From: Flavonifractor sp. An100
GTDB lineage: Bacteria; Bacillota; Clostridia; Oscillospirales; Oscillospiraceae
Reading direction: 5' to 3'
Assembly (NCBI RefSeq): GCF_002161175.1
Contig: NZ_NFMA01000001.1
Location: 219,702 to 283,701, forward strand
DNA: 64,000 nt
Position numbers and translations under genes: made by a program. The stretch's first letter is position 1. Every line of letters begins with the position of its first letter. A model generated the notes under the pieces. The model had not been told where the DNA came from. It searched no databases and saw only the letters and a program-made list of their open reading frames with translations. Below are positions 52,262-59,802 of this stretch, one piece after another.

Positions 52262-53414
52262 ATCGTTTTGTTCTCCTTTCGATTATGCCTTGGCAGGGCG
52301 GCGGTTCCCCGCCCTGCCTGCGGCGGTTCTCTGCGCGGGCCAAGCTCGCCTCCAACCTGGCGCGCATTTCTTCTCTCAGCTTCCTGGTGTCGCCATGTTT
52401 GGCATGGGCCTCCCATGACTGGAAGCTCTGCATGATTTTCTCCCGTGAGATTTCCCCAGCCGCGTACTGCCTCTCCCAAAGGCGGATGCGTCGCTTCATA
52501 CGCTTGATGGAGGAGTAGCGCAGCTTTTTCACCACCTTTCCCGTCCGGGTCAGGTAGGTATGAAACCCGCAGAAGTCGATGCCGTTTTGCAAGGGGAAGA
52601 TGTTGGTCTTTTGGTTGAGTTCCAGCCCGAGGCGCGCAAACTGCTTTCTCAACAGGGAGAGCGCTTCTCGGGCCGTCCCCATATCCGGGCAGATCACATA
52701 CCAATCGTCCATATACATTCCAGCGAGGGGCAGATGCAGTTTCTCTCCCACATAGTGCATGATGGAGTGGACAAAGAACACGGCATAGATATGGCTGGTC
52801 TGATGACCAAGCGCAAGACCATCTACCGCGTCGATGTACCGCCACATCAGCTCTTGCAAGCGGCGGTCCGTGAACCGCTCCGCCAGCGCGTTTTTCAGCC
52901 TCTCATGGTCTATACTCTGGAAGAAGTGCCGGATGTCGCCCTTGATGACTGCGCCGTTCGCATAGTCCCATTCCTCTATCGGTTTGGGGGGAAGTCCGGC
53001 GGAGCGCCTTGCGGCCTCCTCTGCTCCCTTTTTCCGCAGGAAGTAGGTTCTCAGGTGTTTCTCCAGCATCTCAAGCCCGAAATGCGTCCCTTTCCCATAC
53101 TGTGCCGCGTAGGTGTTCAGCGTAAAGCTGCGCGACAGCTCGCGGTACACGATGTTGTCCGTGATGGCGTGCTGTACCACCTTATCCCGGAAAGTAGGGG
53201 CCTGGATAAGCCTCTTTTTCGGCTCATAGATCAGGAAAGCATCCAGCGGGTCAGGCTGGTACTTCCCCTGCAAAAGTGATTTTGAGAGTATCAGCAGCTC
53301 CTCGATTGCGCTGTATTCAAAGGCCGCTGTACTCCCTTTGCTTCTCTTGCACCTTCTGGCGCGCCGGTAGGCGTTCCAGAGGGTTTCAAAGGAGCATAAT
53401 TCCTCAAAAGTCAT
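52170..53414 (-). CDS. DGR-type reverse transcriptase
   Basis: The 414-residue protein copies template RNA into mutagenised cDNA. RT motifs are visible: KRLIQAPTFRDKVVQHAI (motifs 1-2), GDIRHFFQSIDH (motif 3/A), GLALGHQTSHIYA (motif 4/B) and MYMDDWYVI (motif 5/C, catalytic YMDD), then GIDFCGFHTYLTR and the thumb. Family members usually have SQ at the end of motif 4; here it is SH. The last 30 or so residues overlap the target gene in another frame. Maturase and group II intron features are absent. Confidence 0.95.
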   Translation of the reverse strand: MTFEELCSFETLWNAYRRARRCKRSKGSTAAFEYSAIEELLILSKSLLQGKYQPDPLDAFLIYEPKKRLIQAPTFRDKVVQHAITDNIVYRELSRSFTLNTYAAQYGKGTHFGLEMLEKHLRTYFLRKKGAEEAARRSAGLPPKPIEEWDYANGAVIKGDIRHFFQSIDHERLKNALAERFTDRRLQELMWRYIDAVDGLALGHQTSHIYAVFFVHSIMHYVGEKLHLPLAGMYMDDWYVICPDMGTAREALSLLRKQFARLGLELNQKTNIFPLQNGIDFCGFHTYLTRTGKVVKKLRYSSIKRMKRRIRLWERQYAAGEISREKIMQSFQSWEAHAKHGDTRKLREEMRARLEASLARAENRRRQGGEPPPCQGIIERRTKRYGTVTFQSCKRKSGQAGREHTGKEVPQAGQ

Positions 53415-53490
53415 AATTCACCACCCTTTTGGATGGCCGAGGAGCGCGGGCATCGCTGATAGCCGCCGCTACCTCCCTGCACGCAGGTGT

Positions 53491-53506
53491 CCGGGGCCTA
53501 CCCCGG
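53491..53506 (-). ncRNA. Hairpin of the DGR template RNA 3' region
   Basis: A perfect 6-bp stem with a 4-base loop between TR and the reverse transcriptase start. The template transcript probably runs from avd through this region; exact RNA ends are not visible. Confidence 0.5.
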
Positions 53507-53651
53507 TAGCGGGCGCGTCGGCGTCAATGCCATGTGTTCGTCCTGGCTCGCTGTGTCCTCCGTTACAGCTTGCCGCGACAGGATATGGCCTCCTTTGATG
53601 ATGGGCCTCTGCTTTCGTCCGGCTGGACTACTTGTACGCGGTGTCCATCAG

Positions 53652-53772
53652 AGCGGGGCGCGGGGCGAAGTTCTCGTTGTAGACGTTGTTGTTGTTCACA
53701 GAGCCGTCGGTATTGATGTTGTACGCGTTGTTGGTGTCGGAGTTCGGGGAGCGCAAGCCCCAGCGGACGGCG
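53652..53772 (-). repeat. DGR template repeat (TR) in a non-coding RNA region
   Basis: The 121-bp template lies in the gene-free stretch 53415-53816 between avd and the reverse transcriptase. On the minus strand it reads as a run of AAC codons separated by fixed codons (for example AAC-AAC-AAC-AAC-GTC-TAC-AAC), the classic adenine-rich design. Around it are strong hairpins, for example CCGGGG-CCTA-CCCCGG at 53491-53506, expected of the structured template RNA. Confidence 0.95.
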
Positions 53773-53816
53773 CGAATAGGCCATACCCTAATGAAAGACA
53801 GGCGGGTTCTATCGGC

Positions 53817-54275
53817 CTACGGCCTCAATCTCCCGGTCCGTCCTGCATCCAAGTTCATAGGCTCTGCTCTGGCCTTATCCTTTTCGTACCAAGCTGCTCC
53901 CATATACCGGACGGTCAGAACCGCTTTGCTCCATACCGCGGCCTTGTCCGCCGAAACGCCAGGGAATTGCTTGCTCTCCTTCATACGGAGGATTTTTCTC
54001 TCCAGCTTTCTGCACTCGCGCAAGGCTTTCCTTTGAAGCAGCAGCCGCTCTCGCGGTGCTTCTCTCAGGTCGATAAGGTTCGCTTCTTCGATGTAGGCGC
54101 ATATTTTCTCTGCGGTTTCCATCAAGCCGGTTCCCACGGTATAGCGGTACTTTTTCGGTATGACCTTTTCGTTGGCGCACACGTCGCAGGTGTATAGCCA
54201 GAGATCTGCCGCCCGGTTTCCAAGTAGGAACTCGTCGCTCTTTCTTTTGTCAGTTCCAGCCGTGTTATAAGGCAC
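53817..54275 (-). CDS. avd: DGR accessory variability protein (Avd)
   Basis: The 152-residue protein is basic and all-helical, with the family motif IPKKYRYTVGTGLMETAEKI and the following YIEEANLIDLRE, matching the four-helix-bundle Avd/bAvd family that binds the reverse transcriptase and template RNA as a pentamer. The start codon is GTG. It overlaps the preceding gene by 11 bases and lies 45 bases before the template repeat. Confidence 0.9.
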   Translation of the reverse strand: MPYNTAGTDKRKSDEFLLGNRAADLWLYTCDVCANEKVIPKKYRYTVGTGLMETAEKICAYIEEANLIDLREAPRERLLLQRKALRECRKLERKILRMKESKQFPGVSADKAAVWSKAVLTVRYMGAAWYEKDKARAEPMNLDAGRTGRLRP

Positions 54276-54504
54276 GCGGACACCCTCTTTCCCGAATGTT
54301 GTTCATGGTGCCCTGGTCGATTCCGTCTACCTCCAAAACAAAATCCCGCATGAGCCTGACCGTAACTGGCGTCCCGAGTGGGGATAAGCCGGTTAGGACC
54401 AGCTCGCCGCTTTTGCAGATACCGCACGGCTGCTCAAGCTCGGAAATGATGTTCGGAATGGTGCATGACAGCTCGGACACATCCTTGCAGGCAATCTTAA
54501 TCAC
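54265..54504 (-). CDS. Hypothetical phage protein with cysteine pair
   Basis: The 79-residue strand-rich protein has a CGIC pair and a C-terminal segment GIDQGTMNNIRERGCPRAL. It overlaps avd at its end and the coiled-coil gene at its start, so it is part of the tail operon. No family is recognised. Confidence 0.6.
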   Translation of the reverse strand: MIKIACKDVSELSCTIPNIISELEQPCGICKSGELVLTGLSPLGTPVTVRLMRDFVLEVDGIDQGTMNNIRERGCPRAL

Positions 54505-54944
54505 TGTTCCGCCTGCAAGTTGTCAGCGCCGAAAACAGGAGTGGTCACAGTCCCTACGGTCTGCACGCTGGATTTGAGGTCTACGAGCTGTGCTGTGACG
54601 CTTGCAAGCTCATTCAGGGCGCTTTCTTTTGCGCTCACCTGCGTGGACAGCTCCGCCTCAAGCTCGGTCACTCTCGCGGTCAGAGCGGCCACGTCACCGT
54701 TCACATCGGTGCGGACCAGCTTCAAGCTGTGAGTAGAGATGCGGAAGGGGCCGACGTGGCTCTGCACAGTGTTCCCGTCCGCGTCCAGAACCTCGATAGG
54801 TCCAGCGCACAGGGAAGCCAGGGTTTCATCGTCGATGCCTCCGGGAAGCTCCAGGATGACCGCCTGCCGAGCGTTACCGGAAATGGTTTCCGTGACCACA
54901 GCGAAGCCGCTGTCGTTGATCTGCTTGTTTCCTGCTTTAATCAT
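54501..54944 (-). CDS. Hypothetical phage protein with C-terminal coiled coil
   Basis: The 147-residue protein has a strand-rich N-terminal 80 residues and a coiled coil (VAALTARVTELEAELSTQVS onward, about residues 85-125). It lies between the collagen-like fibre genes and the retroelement, and is probably a fibre tip or assembly protein. Family unknown. Confidence 0.6.
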   Translation of the reverse strand: MIKAGNKQINDSGFAVVTETISGNARQAVILELPGGIDDETLASLCAGPIEVLDADGNTVQSHVGPFRISTHSLKLVRTDVNGDVAALTARVTELEAELSTQVSAKESALNELASVTAQLVDLKSSVQTVGTVTTPVFGADNLQAEQ

Positions 54945-54956
54945 GTCTGTTCCTCC

Positions 54957-55517
54957 TCACCCGATATTGATATAGACGTCGCCGTTGGAACCCAGGCCAG
55001 ACGAGGGAGCGCCGCTTCCGAAATAGATATTGCGGAAGCCCTTGGTGCTGCCGCTCGTAGGAGATACGCCGGATGTCACGCCGGTGAACGCTCCGCCGGT
55101 CTTAGGCATTTTGGCGTCAGCGTATGCAAAGATGTCCTGCGCTTTCCCGCTCGGGTCGTAGGTCGCCTTGTGCATATCGCCGGGGTTTACCGCATCAGCG
55201 CCCTTCGGGATTCCGAAGTCGAAGATGGGGGCAGCATCAGGGCTTCCGGCCCGCCGCGTCACCGTTGCGTTGCTACCAGCAGCAAGGGTAGTGGTGGTTC
55301 CCACCTGAATGTTCGGCGTAACGCCGTCCGCTCCGGGGTTTCCCTGTGCGCCGGTTTCGCCCTGGATTCCCTGAACGCCCTGCGGACCCTGCGGGCCAGT
55401 TTCACCCTGGGGACCGGTAGCGCCCTGGGGACCGGTAGCGCCCTGGGGGCCCTGGGGGCCGGTTTCACCCTGCGGACCCTGGGGGCCGACAACCAGGCCG
55501 AGGTCAAAAGTAGGCAT
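54957..55517 (-). CDS. Collagen-like tail-fibre protein (short)
   Basis: The 186-residue protein has 18 consecutive Gly-X-Y triplets at residues 11-64 ([12 protein letters not shown] type) followed by a globular C-terminal domain ([17 protein letters not shown] segment, residues about 95-186). Phage collagen-like proteins form trimeric fibre shafts. The start follows a GGAGG site. It is downstream of the larger collagen-like fibre. Confidence 0.8.
   Translation of the reverse strand: MPTFDLGLVVGPQGPQGETGPQGPQGATGPQGATGPQGETGPQGPQGVQGIQGETGAQGNPGADGVTPNIQVGTTTTLAAGSNATVTRRAGSPDAAPIFDFGIPKGADAVNPGDMHKATYDPSGKAQDIFAYADAKMPKTGGAFTGVTSGVSPTSGSTKGFRNIYFGSGAPSSGLGSNGDVYINIG
55342..55500 (-). repeat. 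Gly-X-Y coding repeat in the short collagen-like gene
   Basis: Degenerate 9-27 bp tandem units encode the collagen-like triplets. They are coding repeats, not a CRISPR array. Confidence 0.8.
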
Positions 55518-55534
55518 ATAGTTTCCTCCTTCCG

Positions 55535-56557
55535 TCAGATGTCAAGGCACAAATGCCCTTCATCGTTGATGTAGTAGTTGGGTCTTTCGTCGCCGGTGTA
55601 AGAACACAGAAGATGCCCGTCCTCCGTAACATTGAACGACACCATGCCGGATGTTGCCACGGAAACTCCGTCGATGCCTCTGGGACCCTGGGGGCCTTGG
55701 ATTCCCTGCGGACCCTGCGGGCCAACAGCTCCTTGTGGTCCGGTCAATCCTCGCGGACCCTGGATGCCCTGGATTCCCTGGATGCCCTGGATTCCAGGCT
55801 CTCCCTGCACGCCGCGTTCACCCTGGAGGCCGGTTTTCCCGGTATCTCCTTGCGGACCGGCAGCGCCCTGCTCGCCCTTGTCGCCCTTCTGGGCGATCAT
55901 AAGCCAGTACATACCAACCACACCGTCGCCGTCCGCTGTGTCAACGGCAGGGTCAATCCCGGTGTTCGATTTCTGGCAGATGTAGGAGCTTCCGAGCCTG
56001 GACACCTTTTGCAAGGGCAAATAGGTGGTGTCAGGGTCCCACACCGTCCAAACCTTCACGGCCTCCTCTGCCTGATTCAGAGCCTCAATCGCGGTGGAAA
56101 CGGCTTCCGTCACCTGGGGGATGATGCCGTCAATCTGCAACTGGAGCTGCTGTGCCTGAGTGGGTGTGGGTTCTGCGGGCGCTCCGTAGGCGTCGTTCGG
56201 CTTCACCAGAAGATTATCGGTCACGGTAATTGCAACCGCGGTGGGGGAGCTTTCCCGGAACCCTTCAATGGTAAAGCTGCACCAGCCTGCCACGGCCAGA
56301 GGCTCCGCCGGAATCGGCGTATCGAAGGTCAACGGGTCCTTCCCATCCAGAAGCTCAGCGACGGCGCTGTATAGGAGGACGGAAACGGGGTTTTCTCCCA
56401 TGGCGTCGCGCCACACAACCCGCTTGCTGTACTCCGCCCATTCGTCACTGAGTACGATGTGAAGCACGGTCGAGTTTGCCTCGCCCTGCACACCGGCGTT
56501 TTTGCTGTCCTTCCGAACAAATTCCCCGTTCACAGTCACATTGATGGTTCTGTCCAT
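55535..56557 (-). CDS. Collagen-like tail-fibre protein (long) with carbohydrate-binding-like module
   Basis: The 340-residue protein has an N-terminal virion-attachment-like domain (about residues 1-120), a helical link, a chitin-binding-like module ([20 protein letters not shown] onward to MYWLMI, about 170-220) and 24 Gly-X-Y triplets at 225-296, ending in a small strand-rich tip with [13 protein letters not shown]. It begins 17 bases after a terminator, so it starts a new transcription or read-through unit. Confidence 0.8.
   Translation of the reverse strand: MDRTINVTVNGEFVRKDSKNAGVQGEANSTVLHIVLSDEWAEYSKRVVWRDAMGENPVSVLLYSAVAELLDGKDPLTFDTPIPAEPLAVAGWCSFTIEGFRESSPTAVAITVTDNLLVKPNDAYGAPAEPTPTQAQQLQLQIDGIIPQVTEAVSTAIEALNQAEEAVKVWTVWDPDTTYLPLQKVSRLGSSYICQKSNTGIDPAVDTADGDGVVGMYWLMIAQKGDKGEQGAAGPQGDTGKTGLQGERGVQGEPGIQGIQGIQGIQGPRGLTGPQGAVGPQGPQGIQGPQGPRGIDGVSVATSGMVSFNVTEDGHLLCSYTGDERPNYYINDEGHLCLDI
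55665..55884 (-). repeat. Gly-X-Y coding repeat in the long collagen-like gene
   Basis: Short tandem units, including four consecutive GIQ triplets, encode the collagen-like shaft. The GIQ run is nearly perfect at the DNA level, so the length may vary by slippage. Confidence 0.75.
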
Positions 56558-56573
56558 TTGTATTCCCTCCCTT

Positions 56574-56628
56574 CAAAAAAGCGCGGCAAGGGCCAGAGGG
56601 GGAAGGACCCTCTGCTTCCTTGCCGCGC
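56574..56628 (-). terminator. Terminator at the end of the capsid operon
   Basis: On the minus strand an 11-bp GC-rich stem (56628-56618 with 56591-56581) is followed by six T (56580-56575). It separates the capsid genes from the tail-fibre genes. Confidence 0.85.
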
Positions 56629-56692
56629 CGTGTCGCAGCCGCCTGGGTGTTCGCGGTTATCTATTCCGTTTTTATCCCAGCCGTGCCGTTTG

Positions 56693-57187
56693 TCAGATGT
56701 TCAGCGACTTCGCCTTGGCCTCATACTCAGCGCTCTGGCGCTCAATCATGTTGGCCGTTGCGGTGTCCTGCCGCATGGACTGTTCCAGGACATCGGCAAA
56801 CTTCCGCTTAATCTGCACGCGCTCGCCGCGCTTGATCTGCACGCGCTCGCCGTTGACAGCCGCAAAGACATCGTCCTTGTACTTGTCGTTGTCCTTGAAA
56901 AGCTGGATGCTCACCAGCTCGTCGCCCTTCTTGCTGGCCGGAGCGGGGGAGGCCGCTTTTGCCGCAGCCACAGCCTGCGCTTCCTGGTCGGCTTTGGCCT
57001 TGGCTTCGGCGACGATTTTCTCACACTCGGCCTTGGTGGTGTCCAGAATGGACCGCGCTTCCTCTTTGGCAGCCTCAATAATCTTGGCTGCCTCGGCGGA
57101 AGCGTCAAAAGCGGAGTTGCCGCTGTTCTGCATCTGGTCATTGGTAGTACCGGTGCCGGTGGCGGTTTCATCTTTCTTGCTCGCCAT
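56693..57187 (-). CDS. Hypothetical capsid-operon protein with internal tandem duplication
   Basis: The 164-residue protein has a low-complexity N-terminus, a long alanine/glutamate/lysine coiled coil (about residues 25-75) and a C-terminal segment in which GERVQIKR is repeated back to back. The start ATG 57187 follows AAGGAGGAACTG. Its place after the capsid gene suggests a capsid decoration or head-joining protein. No family is recognised. Confidence 0.55.
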   Translation of the reverse strand: MASKKDETATGTGTTNDQMQNSGNSAFDASAEAAKIIEAAKEEARSILDTTKAECEKIVAEAKAKADQEAQAVAAAKAASPAPASKKGDELVSIQLFKDNDKYKDDVFAAVNGERVQIKRGERVQIKRKFADVLEQSMRQDTATANMIERQSAEYEAKAKSLNI

Positions 57188-57249
57188 ATCAGTTCCTCCT
57201 TGTCGTAGATGTAGTGAAGGGCGGCGGGGCAGTCCCGCCGCCCAGGTTA

Positions 57250-58257
57250 TCACGCAGCGGTGAAGGTGCTGGTGGTTTCGATGCGTACCATGTACGCCTC
57301 CACCAGACGCTCAGCCACCTTGGTGGCCTTCCAGCCAGCGGTAGCACGCTGGTTCAGGGGGTCAGCAGTACCGGCAGAGCCGAGCTGCTTGACGATGTGC
57401 TGGAGGCCGCCGCCGGTGATCTCGGTCACACCGTATGCGTCAGCGCCCAGAATCAGGGTGGAATAGACGTCGCGGCCAGCAGCGCCCTCGCCGGTGAACA
57501 CCTTGGCCTCGCTGGTTTCCACGAAGCGGACGCCCTCGATGCGGCCAATCTCGCCCTCGTAGATGCCCTCGGGGTCGGAGTAGGTCTTGACGTTCACCCA
57601 CTTGGGGTCGGACATCAGGTCGTAGGAGCAGTCCGGGTGGATGATACCGGCGTAGTAGCCGTTGATGCGGGGCGCGTTCATAACCTTGAGGAAGCGGACG
57701 GCCTTTCTGACGGCGTCCACGGTCAGGTTCATGTTGTTCTCCGCATCGGTGTAGGACAGCTCCGCACGGCTGTCAACCTGTCCCTCGGCGTACTGAACAT
57801 TGGTGCCGCCGTTCAGCACTTCGCGGGTGATGGTGTCCAGGGTACGGCCCGCCTGACTGCCCAGCAGCTTGGTGGCCTGCACCAGGTTGTTGTCAATGGC
57901 CGTCAGCAGCAGGATGTCGGACAGCTCGATGAAGCCGCCGTACTGCTTCACAGTAGCAGTGATGACGCCCATGTTGAGCTTCTGACCGTCAGGGGTCACA
58001 CCTTCGGTCAGAGGGGTGAGGGCCTTGGGCAGCGGGTCATACTTGCGGAACTCGATGGTCTTGCCGCCATTCTTGGGAATGGGGTGCTTCTGGCCGAACT
58101 GGTCATGCACCAGCTCAGGCTCGGCCATGTCAATGAGATAATCGCTGTAAAAAGTTTTCATCTCGTCGGACAGGCCGCCGTCGGTGGTGACGTTGGTGTT
58201 GCCCTCGAACAGGTTCAGAACGACGGGCAGAAGGACGTAGTCCTTGAACTTATACAT
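57250..58257 (-). CDS. N4-gp56 family major capsid protein
   Basis: The 335-residue protein matches the N4-gp56-type coat pattern: a short N-terminal arm (YVLLPVVLNLFEGNTNV), a central helix/strand region with LNMGVITATVKQYGGFIELSD, and the P-domain and A-domain segments NGYYAGIIHPDCSYDL and GVTEITGGGLQHIVKQ. It assembles the HK97-fold shell. It follows the scaffold gene by 40 bases. Confidence 0.9.
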   Translation of the reverse strand: MYKFKDYVLLPVVLNLFEGNTNVTTDGGLSDEMKTFYSDYLIDMAEPELVHDQFGQKHPIPKNGGKTIEFRKYDPLPKALTPLTEGVTPDGQKLNMGVITATVKQYGGFIELSDILLLTAIDNNLVQATKLLGSQAGRTLDTITREVLNGGTNVQYAEGQVDSRAELSYTDAENNMNLTVDAVRKAVRFLKVMNAPRINGYYAGIIHPDCSYDLMSDPKWVNVKTYSDPEGIYEGEIGRIEGVRFVETSEAKVFTGEGAAGRDVYSTLILGADAYGVTEITGGGLQHIVKQLGSAGTADPLNQRATAGWKATKVAERLVEAYMVRIETTSTFTAA

Positions 58258-58297
58258 GGATATAATCTCCTTTCCTTTCGGGGGAGATTACATCAGC

Positions 58298-59308
58298 TTA
58301 CAGCTTGATGGTTTCTCCCCGCGCAACTCTGCGGGCGACCTCCGCGCGGTCCTTCTTGGTCCACTTGTGAGGGTCGTCCTTCACGGTAAATGCCGCACTC
58401 TGGGAGGATGTGCCGTTTTCGGCAGGGCGGTTGCCCTTGGCGCGGATGCCGTCAACCACCTGCTTCTCGGTTCTGCGCGCGGTGTTCTGAGCGACACCAG
58501 CCTTGATTTCGTCCATGTGAACGACCTCGTAGGCGTGCTGCACCGGAACGCCAGCTTTCAGCATAGAGAGGAACTGGGGGTTTTTCGATTCCGCGGCCAG
58601 ATCGAAGCTGGGGTACACGGCCTTTACCTGCTCGCCCTCGCTGTACCATTTCTGGAGCTGCTGCTGGGCTGCCTGCTGGTTCTGCCGCATACGCTGTGCC
58701 TGGAGAAGGGCAGCGTTCTCACGCTGGAGCTTCTGGAACTGCTTGTACTGTTCCACGCTCATGCCCGCTTCCTCGGCGGCTTCGCTCCAGTAAGCGCTGT
58801 CGTTTTCAATGGCGGTGGACAGCTTGGAGAGGTCGCCGTCGGAAATCTTGTAGCGCTGCATCAGCATATCAATGATAGGCTGCTGCTTGGCCGACTGCTG
58901 CTCCAGGTTCTTGGCCTCCCTGAAACGCCGGTCGATGATGCGCTGTGTTTCCTCGGTATAGACATCCTTGTACTCGCCGTTGACAAGCTCCTGGAAAGCC
59001 TTGCGTCTATCCTCCATGGTGTTGGATGTGACCTGCACATCCCCTTCTTTGCCCTTCCCGGCGGCGGAAGGTTTCGCTTGGCCCTCGGCAGGCTTGGTTT
59101 CGCCGGACGCCGCCGGGTCATCCTGCTTTCCGAAAAGCACGTTACTGAACTCGCCCGATTTTCCCCGGCGGGTGGAACCGGGGGATGCCTGGGAACCGCC
59201 CTGGTTGCTGTCACCGCCCGTACCGTCACCGGCTGCGGAAGCTGCCGCTCCAGCGCCGCCGTCAAACAGACGGAGGTTGATGTCCAGCAAAATGTCGCTG
59301 TGTTTCAT
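58298..59308 (-). CDS. Scaffolding protein
   Basis: The 336-residue protein is hydrophilic with a Gly/Ala/Ser-rich leader (residues 15-70) and a long helical, Q/E/K-rich body (about 90-230), as scaffolds have. Residues 7-18 (LLDINLRLFDGG) resemble the Prp cleavage motif (LNLQFFA-type) found at the N-terminus of L27 and phage scaffold proteins. It is the first gene after promoter copy 2. Confidence 0.8.
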   Translation of the reverse strand: MKHSDILLDINLRLFDGGAGAAASAAGDGTGGDSNQGGSQASPGSTRRGKSGEFSNVLFGKQDDPAASGETKPAEGQAKPSAAGKGKEGDVQVTSNTMEDRRKAFQELVNGEYKDVYTEETQRIIDRRFREAKNLEQQSAKQQPIIDMLMQRYKISDGDLSKLSTAIENDSAYWSEAAEEAGMSVEQYKQFQKLQRENAALLQAQRMRQNQQAAQQQLQKWYSEGEQVKAVYPSFDLAAESKNPQFLSMLKAGVPVQHAYEVVHMDEIKAGVAQNTARRTEKQVVDGIRAKGNRPAENGTSSQSAAFTVKDDPHKWTKKDRAEVARRVARGETIKL

Positions 59309-59432
59309 CGGATTTCCTCCTTTTCATCGCGGGTGTTTCGCCCCCGTGCGTCGGTCCATGTACTCCACCAGGACAGCGGAGCGGCGCTCGCCGCATCCGC
59401 CATCCATGGAGGTGAAGTAGGAGGACATTCTG

Positions 59433-59471
59433 AGCGTAGCAGAAGCCGTTTCTGATTGCGCCCTGAAAACC
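59433..59471 (-). promoter_or_regulatory. Candidate phage late promoter, copy 2 (scaffold/capsid operon)
   Basis: On the minus strand: GGTTTTC, AG, GGCGCAAT, 12 bases, CTGCTACG, CT. It has -35-like GCGCAA, a 17-bp spacer and extended -10 TGCTACGCT. It lies in the gap between the Prp gene and the scaffold gene, giving a leader of about 118 bases. Confidence 0.68.
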
Positions 59472-59481
59472 AGAAAAATTT

Positions 59482-59790
59482 TTAATCAGGAGCAAAATTC
59501 ACTTTGATATGCTCCGGGTGCTGCTTTTCAATCTGCATCAGGCCAACGAAAGCCATCTCGCAAGCGCCGCACACTCTGTCATCGCCGTGGAAGTGCAGGA
59601 GCGCCCGACCACTATCCATCCTCATGGAGTAAATCTCCGCATGGCCGTCCCTCTCTGCGTTGGTGACATACCCGGCCAGGGCATAGACGATGCCGGACAC
59701 CGCCGCGCAAACCTCCGGGCTTCCGGTGGCGTGGCCCTCCAGGTTTAACAAGCAGCGCCCGCCCTCGAACTCTGCATAAACCTTCGTCAT
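59482..59790 (-). CDS. Prp-family cysteine protease (phage head-maturation protease)
   Basis: The 102-residue protein has the Prp catalytic pair: histidine in NLEGHATGS and cysteine in EVCAAVSGIV, followed by the YALAGYV helix and the C-terminal strand region. Host Prp trims the N-terminal extension of ribosomal protein L27; phage homologues process scaffold and capsid. Its position between portal and scaffold supports the phage role. It is the last gene of the packaging operon. Confidence 0.88.
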   Translation of the reverse strand: MTKVYAEFEGGRCLLNLEGHATGSPEVCAAVSGIVYALAGYVTNAERDGHAEIYSMRMDSGRALLHFHGDDRVCGACEMAFVGLMQIEKQHPEHIKVNFAPD

Positions 59791-59802
59791 GGCGTGTCCT
59801 CC

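Larger units (their letters stand above)
51560..54275 (-). mobile_element. Diversity-generating retroelement (avd - TR - RT - VR gene)
   Basis: All standard parts are present on one strand in the order accessory protein, template repeat, reverse transcriptase, target gene with variable repeat. Comparing TR with VR gives 16 substitutions in 121 positions, all at template adenines (16 of 30 adenines changed, none of the 91 other positions). That is the signature of adenine-directed mutagenic homing and shows the system has been active. Confidence 0.97.

Noticed and set aside
52170..53414. Reverse transcriptase as a group II intron or retron protein
   Set aside because: No maturase or endonuclease domain, intron boundary or msr/msd structure; Avd, TR and VR beside it identify a diversity-generating element.
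53652..53772. TR and VR as an ordinary partial gene duplication
   Set aside because: Random divergence would hit all bases; all 16 changes are at template adenines, which only adenine-directed mutagenesis explains.
53487..54197. 236-codon plus-strand frame across the template repeat and avd
   Set aside because: It runs antisense to avd and the template repeat, has no recognisable domain and lacks a ribosome site; the TR/VR pattern shows the region is non-coding template.
55342..55884. Repeats in the fibre genes as a CRISPR array
   Set aside because: The units are 9-base-multiple coding repeats for Gly-X-Y triplets with no spacers and no cas genes.
59324..59428. 34-codon leftward frame between the Prp gene and the scaffold gene
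   Set aside because: Its ATG lies only a few bases after the -10 element of promoter copy 2, at or before the expected transcript start, and it has no ribosome site.
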